Origin: Halieaceae bacterium UBA5044
GTDB taxonomy: Bacteria > Pseudomonadota > Gammaproteobacteria > Pseudomonadales > Halieaceae
Direction: 5' to 3'
DNA length: 64,000 bases
Assembly (NCBI GenBank): GCA_002416125.1
Contig: DIBU01000013.1
Location: forward strand, 447,515 to 511,514
The position numbers and the translations under genes are program-made. Each line of letters begins with the position of its first letter. Positions within the stretch are counted from its first letter, which is position 1. This document shows positions 57,022 through 64,000 of the stretch, piece after piece. Under the pieces are notes generated by a model. That model ran no database searches, was not told the DNA's origin, and saw only the letters and a list, made by a program, of their open reading frames with translations.

Positions 57022-58305
57022 ATGAACAGACTCTCCCTGGGGGTGGCGGTCGCCGCCGCATCTCTCACCCTATATTCACCCGTCGCTGCGCTGGCGGCCG
57101 TCAGCGAAGCCGAGTTTGCGCAGCTGCAGGCGCAGATGGCCGGCCTGATGGCGCGCGTTGCGGCGCTGGAAGAAGAGAATGCCACACTGCGCGAGAACAC
57201 CGCCAACGCCGTGTCGGAAATACGCCTCACCCGTGAGGCAGTCGCCGCTGCGCCGTCGCACGCAGCAGCAGGGTTGAACTCGGACACCTTTAAATTCTCC
57301 GGAGATTTCCGCTACCGGTACGAAGAAATTGACATCGGCCAGCGCGTAGTGCGAACGCGGCATCGCGTGCGTGCTCGTGCCGGTTTTGTTGCCCAACTGC
57401 CCCGGGACGTGCAGGTGGGGTTGAAAGTGGCGGCCGGTAACGATTCACCGGTCTCCGGCAATGCCACGCTGGGCGGCGGCGGCACCAGCAAGGAACTGTA
57501 TCTCGACCAGGCCTGGGCTACCTGGCAGCCCTTCGATGGCGCCTACGCCACCATCGGCAAGATGAAGAACCCGATGTACCGCCCCGAGGGTTCCGGTCTG
57601 CTCTGGGACTCGGATTACACCCCTGAGGGTATCGCCCTCGGCTGGGCCAACGAGCACCTGTTCGTGAACGCGGTGGCGCACGCATTGGAGAGCGACAGCG
57701 CCCGTGCCAACAGCGCCTTTTACTACGGTGTACAGTCGGGCTTCACGCTGGCTCTTAATGACAACCTGGGGCTGACCGCCGGCGGCGGCTATATCGATAT
57801 GCCGGTGAAGGGCAAGAATACTTATTTCGGCGCCTTCGACGTCTTCTTCGGGAACAGCTTCAGCTGTGACACCATCCTGTTGACGTTCTGCACCTACGAC
57901 AACAACTACGAGGAGCTCGAGCTCTTCGCCACGCTGGATATTGACGGTCTGGGGCTGCCGGCGGCGGTATACGGCCACTACGCACAAAACCTGGATGCCG
58001 ATGACGAGGACACTGCCTGGTCGGCCGGTGCCCGGCTCGGCAAGGCCAGCGGTGCGGGAAGCTGGCAGGTCAGCTATGAATTTGCCTCTATCGAGGCCGA
58101 CTCGCTGCTGGCCCTGCTCAGCGATTCCAACATCGGTGGTGGCGGCACAGACGTGCGTGGCCACAAACTGGGCGCCGTGTTTGCTGTCGACAAGCAGTGG
58201 CAGGTTGGTTTGACGCTGTTTATCGACAACGAGACGCTGGGCAGCCGATTCGACGACCCGATTGATTATGACCGGGTGATCTTCGATACCTCCTTCAAGT
58301 ACTGA
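57022..58305 (+). CDS. Putative outer-membrane porin, phosphate-starvation controlled
   Basis: A 427-residue outer-membrane protein. It has a signal peptide (about 1-26), a coiled-coil segment (about 30-70, FAQLQAQMAGLMARVAALEE) likely to trimerise or contact peptidoglycan, and then a beta-barrel with alternating strands ending in the aromatic C-terminal FDTSFKY typical of BAM substrates. It looks like the 'putative porin' family rather than OprP/OprO. ATG 57022 has GAGG seven bases upstream. The PhoB sites directly upstream suggest it admits phosphate or phosphorylated nutrients during starvation (inference). Confidence 0.85.
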   Translation: MNRLSLGVAVAAASLTLYSPVAALAAVSEAEFAQLQAQMAGLMARVAALEEENATLRENTANAVSEIRLTREAVAAAPSHAAAGLNSDTFKFSGDFRYRYEEIDIGQRVVRTRHRVRARAGFVAQLPRDVQVGLKVAAGNDSPVSGNATLGGGGTSKELYLDQAWATWQPFDGAYATIGKMKNPMYRPEGSGLLWDSDYTPEGIALGWANEHLFVNAVAHALESDSARANSAFYYGVQSGFTLALNDNLGLTAGGGYIDMPVKGKNTYFGAFDVFFGNSFSCDTILLTFCTYDNNYEELELFATLDIDGLGLPAAVYGHYAQNLDADDEDTAWSAGARLGKASGAGSWQVSYEFASIEADSLLALLSDSNIGGGGTDVRGHKLGAVFAVDKQWQVGLTLFIDNETLGSRFDDPIDYDRVIFDTSFKY

Positions 58306-58422
58306 GGCTGACTGCGAGGGTGGGGTAGCCCGCTTCCCGGCGGGTCCTGCCCGGATGCCTGTCGCGCGTAACGCCACGCGAGTCGCTTTCCGCCTGTAGC
58401 CCGCCATCTGTACCCCACCGCG

Positions 58423-58452
58423 TTGCGTTGTGCGGCTCGGCTTGAGTACAAT
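58423..58452 (+). promoter_or_regulatory. Promoter of tRNA-Glu (and probably hisC)
   Basis: TTGCGT (-35, 58423-58428) and TACAAT (-10, 58447-58452) are separated by 18 bp and followed by a GC-rich discriminator (GCGCC), as is common for stable RNA genes under stringent control. It ends 32 nt before the mature tRNA. Confidence 0.65.
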
Positions 58453-58484
58453 ATGCGCCTCGGCAACTCGGCCGATGCGTCTGT

Positions 58485-58560
58485 GTCCCCTTCGTCTAGT
58501 GGTCCAGGACACCGCCCTTTCACGGCGGGAACAGGGGTTCGAACCCCCTAGGGGACGCCA
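58485..58560 (+). tRNA. tRNA-Glu (anticodon TTC)
   Basis: A 76-nt cloverleaf with acceptor stem GTCCCCT/AGGGGAC, anticodon stem CCGCC/GGCGG with loop CTTTCAC (anticodon TTC, glutamate), T-arm AGGGGTTCGAACCCCCT, discriminator G and encoded CCA. The D-arm contains TAGTGGTCCAGGAC. It decodes GAA and GAG. It is a single tRNA, not part of an rRNA operon or tRNA cluster here. Confidence 0.97.
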
Positions 58561-58576
58561 TTTATCGGAACTGCTC

Positions 58577-59650
58577 ATGAGTCGTTACTGGAGTGACGTG
58601 GTGCGGCGTCTCACGCCCTATGTGCCCGGTGAACAACCGCGGCACCCCCGTCTGGTCAAGCTCAACACCAACGAAAGCCCCTATCCGCCGTCACCGCGCG
58701 TGCTGGACGCTATTCACCGTATCGACGGCGACGACCTGCGGCGCTATCCGGATCCCGAGTCCACTGCGCTGCGCGCGGCATTTGCGGAAAGGGCGGGGCT
58801 GCTGCCCGAACAGGTTTTCCTCGGCAACGGCTCTGATGAGGTGCTGGCGCACGTGTTCATGGGGCTGCTGCGGCAGGCCGCACCGCTACTTTTCCCGGAC
58901 ATCAGTTACAGTTTTTATCCGGTCTGGTGTGATCTTTACGGCATTGTTGGCGAGCCGGTGGCGCTGCGCGAGAACTTCAGCATTGAGGTGGCCGACTATG
59001 CGCGCCCCAATGGCGGCATTATCCTGCCCAATCCCAACGCGCCTACGGGGATGCTGCTGGCCCTTGAGGATATTCGCCGTCTGCTCGAGGCGAATCGGGA
59101 TAGCGTGGTGGTGATTGATGAGGCCTATATCGATTTCGGTGGAGCATCCGCGGTTACCCTGGTGAACACCTATGACAACCTGCTGGTGGTGCAAACCCTG
59201 TCAAAATCCCGTGCCCTGGCGGGGCTTCGCGTGGGCGTGGCCTACGGCCACGTCGATCTGATTGACGGCCTGCAGCGCGTGAAAAACTCCTTTAACTCCT
59301 ATCCGCTGGATGCCGTGGCCCAGCACGCGGTGCTTGCGTCACTGGAGGATGAGGCCTGGTTTGAGGCATCCTGCACCAAGGTGATTGCCAGCCGGTCGCG
59401 GCTCACACAGGGCTTGCAGACGCTCGGTTTCACCGTATTGCCGTCCAGCGCGAATTTTGTGTTTGCCTCACCCGGGGCGGAACACGACGCCCGGGCGTTG
59501 TTTCTGGCCCTGCGCGAGCGTGGCATCATCGTGCGGCACTTCAACAAACCGCGTATCGCCGATTTCCTGCGAATCAGCGTGGGTACCGATGAGCAGTGCG
59601 AGGCATTGCTGGCCGCGCTGTCGGACCTGATGGCGGCCGGCGCGGGCTGA
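58577..59650 (+). CDS. hisC: Histidinol-phosphate aminotransferase HisC
   Basis: A 357-residue PLP-dependent class I/II aminotransferase, converting imidazole-acetol phosphate to histidinol phosphate in histidine synthesis. The substrate-binding start KLNTNESPYPPSP, the NPNAPTG block, VIDEAYIDF and the PLP-lysine motif LSKSRALAGLRVG are present. ATG 58577 lies only 16 nt after the tRNA-Glu CCA end, with a weak ribosome site (CGGA). It stands apart from other his genes and may depend on the tRNA promoter. Confidence 0.93.
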   Translation: MSRYWSDVVRRLTPYVPGEQPRHPRLVKLNTNESPYPPSPRVLDAIHRIDGDDLRRYPDPESTALRAAFAERAGLLPEQVFLGNGSDEVLAHVFMGLLRQAAPLLFPDISYSFYPVWCDLYGIVGEPVALRENFSIEVADYARPNGGIILPNPNAPTGMLLALEDIRRLLEANRDSVVVIDEAYIDFGGASAVTLVNTYDNLLVVQTLSKSRALAGLRVGVAYGHVDLIDGLQRVKNSFNSYPLDAVAQHAVLASLEDEAWFEASCTKVIASRSRLTQGLQTLGFTVLPSSANFVFASPGAEHDARALFLALRERGIIVRHFNKPRIADFLRISVGTDEQCEALLAALSDLMAAGAG

Positions 59651-59693
59651 GGCGGGTGCGGCGCCGGGCGGTCCGGCGGCGCGTGCTGCGGTG

Positions 59694-60815
59694 TCAGCGC
59701 CGCTGCAGAATGACGCTGCCGATACTGTAGCCGGCACCGAAGGAGCAGAGCACGCCGAGGTCGCCGCTGGCAAAATCGGCGCGGTGCTTGTGAAAGGCGA
59801 TGATGGAACCGGCGGAGCTCGTGTTGGCGTACTCGTCCAGAATGGTCGGTGCCTCATCGGCGGTGGCATCGCGGCCCAGGACCTTGCGTGAGATCAGCTG
59901 GTTCATGCTCAGGTTTGCCTGGTGCAGCCACAGGCGTTTGAGCTGCCCGGATGCAATGTCCAGTCCCTGCAACTGATCGCTGATCTGCTTGGCAACAGCG
60001 GGACAGACTTCCTTGAAGACCTTGCGACCCTCCTGCACAAACAGTTTGTCGGGCTTGCCGATACCTTCCTCGGCGGCCCTGTTGAGGAAACCGAAGTTAT
60101 TGCGGATGTTGTTGGAAAACAGGGTTTGCAGCCTGCTGTCCACGATCCTGTAGGTTTCGCTGGCAGTGGCGTCCTCGGCCCGCTCGACGATGATTGCGGT
60201 ACAGACATCGCCGAAAATGAAGTGTGAGTCGCGGTCGCGAAAGTTCAGGTGCCCACTGCAGATTTCCGGATTGAGTATCAGCACGCAGCGCGCGCTGCCC
60301 GAGCGAATGCTGTCCCGCGCCTGCTGTATGCCGAAGGTGGCTGACGAGCAGGCAACGTTCATGTCAAAACCAAAACCCTCGATCCCCAATGCATCCTGTA
60401 CTTCCACCGCAATGGCCGGGTAGGCGCGCTGCAGGTTGGAGCAGGCGACGATCACGGCGTCGATGTCGGATGCCTGCTTGCCGGCCTGCGCCATGGCTTC
60501 ACGGGCCGCCGCGACGGCAATTTCACACTGTATGGAGGGGCTGCTGTCGGGGCGTTCGGGAATCCGTGGCACCATGCGCTGTGGGTCGAGGATGCCGGTC
60601 TTGTCGATAACATAGCGAGACTTGATGCCTGACGCCTTCTCGACAAACTCGGCGGATGACGGCTGCATGGCGGCGATATCGCCGGCGGCAATCGCGGCGG
60701 CATTTTCCGCGTTGAACTGCTCCACCCAGGTGTTGAATGACTCGACCAGTTCTGCGTTGCTGATGGACTGTGCGGGTGTGAACAACCCGGTGCCGCTGAT
60801 GACAACCTCGCTCAT
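59694..60815 (-). CDS. Beta-ketoacyl-ACP synthase III, long (beta-ketodecanoyl-ACP synthase-like)
   Basis: A 373-residue thiolase-fold condensing enzyme. Catalytic residues are visible: Cys in NVACSSATFGIQ, His in LWLHQANLSMNQ and Asn in EYANTSSAGSI. It is longer than E. coli FabH (317 residues) and has the length I recall for P. aeruginosa PA3286, which condenses octanoyl-CoA with malonyl-ACP and so shunts beta-oxidation products into fatty acid synthesis. A C8 preference is inferred from this resemblance only. I chose ATG 60815, with AGGAAA upstream. It lies downstream of gltA behind a terminator and converges on hisC. Confidence 0.85.
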   Translation of the reverse strand: MSEVVISGTGLFTPAQSISNAELVESFNTWVEQFNAENAAAIAAGDIAAMQPSSAEFVEKASGIKSRYVIDKTGILDPQRMVPRIPERPDSSPSIQCEIAVAAAREAMAQAGKQASDIDAVIVACSNLQRAYPAIAVEVQDALGIEGFGFDMNVACSSATFGIQQARDSIRSGSARCVLILNPEICSGHLNFRDRDSHFIFGDVCTAIIVERAEDATASETYRIVDSRLQTLFSNNIRNNFGFLNRAAEEGIGKPDKLFVQEGRKVFKEVCPAVAKQISDQLQGLDIASGQLKRLWLHQANLSMNQLISRKVLGRDATADEAPTILDEYANTSSAGSIIAFHKHRADFASGDLGVLCSFGAGYSIGSVILQRR

Positions 60816-60861
60816 GACGTACGGATTTCCTATGGCGTAGAGTGAATAGAGGAGTTTAACC

Positions 60862-60890
60862 AAAAAAGGCCGCGGTAGGGCGGCCTTTTT
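60862..60890 (-). terminator. Intrinsic terminator of gltA
   Basis: An 11-bp inverted repeat (60863-60873 and 60880-60890) with a 6-nt loop, GC-rich at its centre. Reading the minus strand it is followed by a T-run (60867-60862). It begins 17 nt after the gltA stop and separates gltA from the KAS III gene on the same strand. Confidence 0.85.
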
Positions 60891-60906
60891 CGGGCGGCGG
60901 GTCGGG

Positions 60907-62199
60907 CTAGCCGCGTTTTTCCAGTGCGACAAAGTCCCGCTGGGTGTGGCCGGTGTAGAGCTGGCGCGGCCGTCCGATGCGGTAACTGCCGCTGATCATC
61001 TCGTGCCAGTGGGCAATCCAGCCGACCGTGCGGCCTACCGCAAAGATCACCGTGAACATGCTCGTGGGGATACCGATGGCCTTGAGGATGATGCCTGAAT
61101 AGAAGTCTACGTTGGGGTACAGCTTGCGCTCGATAAAGTAGGGGTCCTCCAGGGCGATCTGCTCCAGACGCTTGGCAATGGCGAGCAAAGGATCGTTTTC
61201 GATGCCCAGCTCTGCCAGCACGTCATCGGCGGCCTCTTTCATGACCTTCGCCCGCGGGTCGAAGTTCTTGTAGACACGGTGCCCGAAGCCCATCAGGCGG
61301 AAGGGGTCGTCCTTGTCCTTGGCGCGGGACACGAACTCGTCAATACGCGATACATCGCCGATTTCCTCGAGCATTTCCAGCACGGCTTCATTGGCGCCGC
61401 CGTGTGACGGCCCCCAGAGTGCCGCAATGCCTGCCGCGATGCAGGCAAACGGGTTGGCCCCGGATGAGCCCGCCAGGCGCACCGTCGAGGTGGAGGCGTT
61501 CTGCTCGTGGTCCGCGTGGAGCAGGAATATGCGGTCCATGGCGCGGGCCAGTACCGGGCTCACATTGCTGGGTTCGCAGGGGTTGCCAAACATCATGTGC
61601 AGAAAGTTTTCGGCGTAACCCATGTTGTTGTCCGGATACATGAAGGGTTGGCCGATGGAGAATTTGTAGCTCATTGCCGCCAGCGTAGGCATTTTGGCGA
61701 TCAGCCGGAACGCGGCAACCTGGCGGTGGTGCTCATCGGAGATGTCCAGCGAGTCGTGATAAAACGCGGACAAAGCGCCGACAACACCGCACATGACTGC
61801 CATTGGATGCGCGTCGCGACGGAAGCCGTTGAAGAACGTACGGATCTGCTCGTGGACCATGGTGTGGCGCTTGACCGTACTGACGAAGGTTTCTTTCTGC
61901 TCCGCGGTGGGCAGCTCGCCGTACAGCAGCAGGTAACAGGTTTCCAGGTAATCGCTGTGCTCGGCCAGCTGGTCGATGGGGTAGCCGCGGTGCAGCAAAA
62001 TGCCCTTGCCGCCGTCGATATAGGTGATTTTCGACTCGCAGGCGGCGGTGGAGACGAACCCCGGATCGTAGGTGAACATGTCCCTGGAGGTGAGGGCACC
62101 CACGTCGATCACGTCCGGACCGAGTGTGCCGGAGTACACGGGGAGTTCGATGGTTTCGTCCAGCCCGTCTACTTTCAGGGTTGCTTTTTTGTCGCTCAT
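60907..62199 (-). CDS. gltA: Citrate synthase GltA
   Basis: A 430-residue type II (hexameric, NADH-sensitive type) citrate synthase, condensing acetyl-CoA with oxaloacetate. Catalytic regions are WGPSHGGANEAVL (His), LMGFGHRVYKNFDPRAK (His) and the ENDPLLAIAKRLE to PNVDFYSG region (Asp). I chose ATG 62199 (MSDKKATLKV), with AGGAC upstream and a strong promoter about 36-63 nt further up. It is divergent from sdhCDA, as in pseudomonads and E. coli. Confidence 0.96.
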   Translation of the reverse strand: MSDKKATLKVDGLDETIELPVYSGTLGPDVIDVGALTSRDMFTYDPGFVSTAACESKITYIDGGKGILLHRGYPIDQLAEHSDYLETCYLLLYGELPTAEQKETFVSTVKRHTMVHEQIRTFFNGFRRDAHPMAVMCGVVGALSAFYHDSLDISDEHHRQVAAFRLIAKMPTLAAMSYKFSIGQPFMYPDNNMGYAENFLHMMFGNPCEPSNVSPVLARAMDRIFLLHADHEQNASTSTVRLAGSSGANPFACIAAGIAALWGPSHGGANEAVLEMLEEIGDVSRIDEFVSRAKDKDDPFRLMGFGHRVYKNFDPRAKVMKEAADDVLAELGIENDPLLAIAKRLEQIALEDPYFIERKLYPNVDFYSGIILKAIGIPTSMFTVIFAVGRTVGWIAHWHEMISGSYRIGRPRQLYTGHTQRDFVALEKRG

Positions 62200-62234
62200 G
62201 AAAGGTCCTGCGATGTGGTTCTGTGGGGTGCCCA

Positions 62235-62262
62235 ACTATAAAGTCTCGGCAGCTTTTGTCAA
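62235..62262 (-). promoter_or_regulatory. gltA promoter
   Basis: On the minus strand a perfect -35 TTGACA (62262-62257) is followed after 16 bp by -10 TATAGT (62240-62235). The expected start near 62228 gives a leader of about 30 nt to the ATG at 62199. Confidence 0.75.
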
Positions 62263-62309
62263 TTGATCTGGCTCTATTTGCCAGCATCCTGAGCCTTTTG
62301 GCGGCGAAA

Positions 62310-62358
62310 CTCCCGCATCGCGAACGCCGACGTTCGGCGACGTTCGCGACATCGGGAG
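62310..62358. promoter_or_regulatory. Long interrupted palindrome between gltA and sdhC
   Basis: Nested inverted repeats: CTCCCG (62310-62315) with CGGGAG (62353-62358), CGCGAACG (62319-62326) with CGTTCGCG (62341-62348), and an inner CCGA/TCGG pair (62327-62337). There is no T-run on either strand, so it is not a terminator. It lies between the gltA and sdhC promoters in the 321-nt divergent region (62200-62520). It could be a shared operator or a cruciform. Confidence 0.55.
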
Positions 62359-62384
62359 CGTCCGCCCCCCGTGTAGGTGGAGGT

Positions 62385-62413
62385 TTGTAATTAGAGGCGC
62401 ATCCCCCTATAAT
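62385..62413 (+). promoter_or_regulatory. sdhCDA promoter
   Basis: TTGTAA (-35, 62385-62390) and a perfect TATAAT (-10, 62408-62413) are separated by 17 bp. Transcription should start near 62420, giving a leader of about 100 nt before the sdhC GTG. I see no riboswitch-like fold in that leader. Confidence 0.75.
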
Positions 62414-62520
62414 TCTGCGCGCTTTCTCCGCAGGATTTTTGCGCAAAGCGACTGTGCCAGGCCGTGTGGCCGGCCCCCTTTAATCGCCCTTGTGGCGTCC
62501 TTAACGGTGGAAACTGAACT

Positions 62521-62895
62521 GTGAAAGACAAACGTCCCGTGAACCTGGACATCGGCAGCATGCGGCTCCCCATAACCGCATGGGCATCGATCACCCATCG
62601 CGCCTCCGGTGTTTTTCTCTTTTTCGCCATGGTCTTCCTGGTATGGGCGCTCGACATGAGCCTGCGCAGCCCCGAGGACTTCGCCATGCTGCAGGAGGCC
62701 CTCAGCGGTCCGCTGGCCAAGCTGATCCTCTGGGCGATAGCCGCAGGGCTGATCTACCACGCCCTGGCGGGCATCAAACACATCATTATGGATTTCGGCA
62801 TTGGTGAAAGTCTGGAGGGCGGCACCCTGGGCGCGCGCCTGGTGATTGGCCTGTCCGTTGTCCTGATTCTGCTGGCGGGGGTTCTGATATGGTAA
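62521..62895 (+). CDS. sdhC: Succinate dehydrogenase cytochrome b556 subunit SdhC
   Basis: A 124-residue membrane anchor with three helices. The conserved RPVNLDIGSMRLPITAWASI and THRASGVFLF blocks sit at the N-terminus and the heme-ligand region YHALAGIKHIIMD in helix 2. With SdhD it binds heme b and ubiquinone. It starts with GTG 62521; the stop overlaps the sdhD start by seven bases. Confidence 0.94.
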   Translation: MKDKRPVNLDIGSMRLPITAWASITHRASGVFLFFAMVFLVWALDMSLRSPEDFAMLQEALSGPLAKLILWAIAAGLIYHALAGIKHIIMDFGIGESLEGGTLGARLVIGLSVVLILLAGVLIW

Positions 62896-63251
62896 CTGCA
62901 GTCACAAGTTTTGGTCGCTCAGGTACGTCCGACTGGCTGGTCCAGCGCGTCAGTGGTGTGATTCTGCTGGCGTACTTCCTGTTCATCGGCTGGGTCGTAC
63001 TCAGCGGTGTCGACTATGCCAGCTGGAAGGCCCTGTTCACCCAGACCTGGGTACGCGTGTTCAGCCTGATGGCGCTGCTGTCGCTGGCAGCACACGCCTG
63101 GATCGGCCTGTGGGCGGTGGTGACCGACTACCTCACCGAACGCATGATGGGGACAACAGGCAATGTCTTGCGTATATCGTCACAGCTGGCGATCGCGCTG
63201 GTGCTTTTTGTGTATGTGGTCTGGGGCGTGCAGATCCTCTGGGGATATTGA
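62889..63251 (+). CDS. sdhD: Succinate dehydrogenase membrane anchor SdhD
   Basis: A 120-residue three-helix membrane anchor. Typical features are SDWLVQRVSGVILLAYFLF at the start of helix 1 and the HAWIGLWAVVTDYL block in helix 2, including the histidine that ligates heme b and the quinone-site Asp-Tyr. It starts at ATG 62889 inside the sdhC end and lies 3 nt before sdhA. Confidence 0.93.
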   Translation: MVTAVTSFGRSGTSDWLVQRVSGVILLAYFLFIGWVVLSGVDYASWKALFTQTWVRVFSLMALLSLAAHAWIGLWAVVTDYLTERMMGTTGNVLRISSQLAIALVLFVYVVWGVQILWGY

Positions 63252-63254
63252 GAT

Positions 63255-64000
63255 ATGACAGCATTGCGAACGATTTCATTTGATGGCGTGATTGTCGGCG
63301 GTGGCGGTGCGGGCATGCGCGCAGCGCTGCAGCTGGCGCAGTCCGGTTACAAGACCGCGGTAATTTCCAAAGTCTTTCCCACGCGTTCACACACGGTGTC
63401 TGCCCAGGGCGGCATCACCTGCGCCATTGCCAGCGCCGATCCCAATGACGATTGGCGCTGGCACATGTATGACACGGTCAAGGGCTCCGATTATATCGGT
63501 GACCAGGACGCCATCGAGTACATGTGCAGCGTTGGCCCGGAAGCGGTGTTCGAGCTGGAGCATATGGGCCTGCCGTTTTCCCGCACCGAGGAGGGGCGCA
63601 TCTACCAGCGTCCCTTCGGCGGCCAGTCCAAGGGTCCCGACGACCCGACCCAGGCTGCACGGACCTGTGCGGCGGCGGACCGCACGGGGCACGCCCTGCT
63701 GCACACGCTTTACCAGGGCAACATCAAGAACAACACGGTGTTCTTCAACGAGTGGTACGCCACCGATCTGGTCAAGAATCAGGACGGCGCCGTGGTGGGC
63801 GTGATCGCGATCTGCATGGAAACCGGTGAAACCGTCTATGTGAAGTCCAAGGCCACGGTTTTCGCCACAGGCGGAGCGGGGCGGATCTATGCCTCGACCA
63901 CCAATGCCCACATCAACACCGGTGATGGTATCGGCATGGCGCTGCGCGCGGGCTTTCCGGTGCAGGACATCGAAATGTGGCAGTTCCACCCGACCGGCAT
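63255..64000 (+). CDS. sdhA: Succinate dehydrogenase flavoprotein subunit SdhA, 3' end cut by window
   Basis: The first 248 residues of the FAD subunit that oxidises succinate to fumarate. The dinucleotide motif VIVGGGGAGMRAAL starts near residue 12, the FAD-attachment histidine is His46 in TRSHTVSAQGG, and the GRIYQRPFGGQS and FATGGAGRIY blocks are intact. The frame is open to the last base, ending inside MWQFHPTG. The remaining 340 or so residues and sdhB must lie beyond the window. Confidence 0.95.
   Translation, partial: MTALRTISFDGVIVGGGGAGMRAALQLAQSGYKTAVISKVFPTRSHTVSAQGGITCAIASADPNDDWRWHMYDTVKGSDYIGDQDAIEYMCSVGPEAVFELEHMGLPFSRTEEGRIYQRPFGGQSKGPDDPTQAARTCAAADRTGHALLHTLYQGNIKNNTVFFNEWYATDLVKNQDGAVVGVIAICMETGETVYVKSKATVFATGGAGRIYASTTNAHINTGDGIGMALRAGFPVQDIEMWQFHPTG

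Noticed and set aside
58319..58419. 9-bp inverted repeat GGTGGGGTA/TACCCCACC with repeated GTAGCCCGC between porin and tRNA-Glu
   Set aside because: The arms are about 80 bp apart in GC-rich DNA with no other symmetry or T-run; it could be chance, and no function is proposed. The rest of the 58306-58422 gap shows nothing certain.

Overview
The window is 64 kb of GC-rich (roughly 60-65 %), densely packed chromosome from a gammaproteobacterium. Gene content and order (smc-zipA-ligA, tesA back to back with ybbAP, gltA divergent from sdhCDA, phoBR beside pst, a complete ccmABCDEFGHI set, OxyR, ZipA) point to the Pseudomonadales/Cellvibrionales side of the class. A marine Halieaceae-like organism is my best guess, inferred from family content and not from a database match. 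No prophage, plasmid, CRISPR array or intact insertion sequence is visible. The only mobile-looking DNA is a 165-bp MITE-like element at 15606-15770.

Layout. 1-9948: MATE exporter (5' end cut by the window), an acyltransferase, PtsP, a DUF885 metalloprotease-like protein, a PlsC-type acyltransferase and the helicase HrpB. 9963-13457: a peroxide-defence-like block of DUF3501, an HdrD/GlpC-like Fe-S protein and rubrerythrin, with OxyR divergent. 13575-21352: DUF3604 protein, the MITE-like element, DbpA, the radical-SAM protein YgiQ, and an unassigned 613-aa protein that looks like a PqqD/RRE-like domain fused to a GT-A-like glycosyltransferase. 21356-28059: BioA, TesA, the YbbA/YbbP ABC exporter, a TetR regulator and malate dehydrogenase. 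28187-35956: TtcA followed by the whole cytochrome c maturation operon with mostly overlapping genes. 36101-43237: SMC, ZipA, LigA and a small SLT-domain lipoprotein. 43406-48099: a three-gene 2-oxoacid:ferredoxin oxidoreductase with its own FAD/Fe-S electron-transfer subunit. 48239-58305: phoB-phoR-pstS-pstC-pstA-pstB-phoU and a porin, with Pho boxes before phoB, pstS and the porin. 58485-64000: tRNA-Glu, hisC, a 373-aa KAS III, gltA, and divergently sdhC-sdhD-sdhA (cut by the window end).

How the genes work together. The Pho block is one regulatory unit: PhoR/PhoB sense phosphate limitation through PstSCAB-PhoU, and PhoB should drive phoBR, pstS and the porin. Citrate synthase, malate dehydrogenase, succinate dehydrogenase and the 2-oxoacid:ferredoxin oxidoreductase cover TCA-cycle steps, and the ccm operon supplies c-type cytochromes for respiration. 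OxyR, rubrerythrin and the Fe-S protein suggest a peroxide response.

Most interesting points: the putative RRE-glycosyltransferase fusion; five PhoB half-sites at an exact 11-bp period before the porin; a MITE-like element whose ends form the stop codons of both converging neighbours; tesA and ybbA start codons overlapping head to head; a likely leaderless promoter for ccmC; and hisC starting 16 nt after a tRNA-Glu gene.
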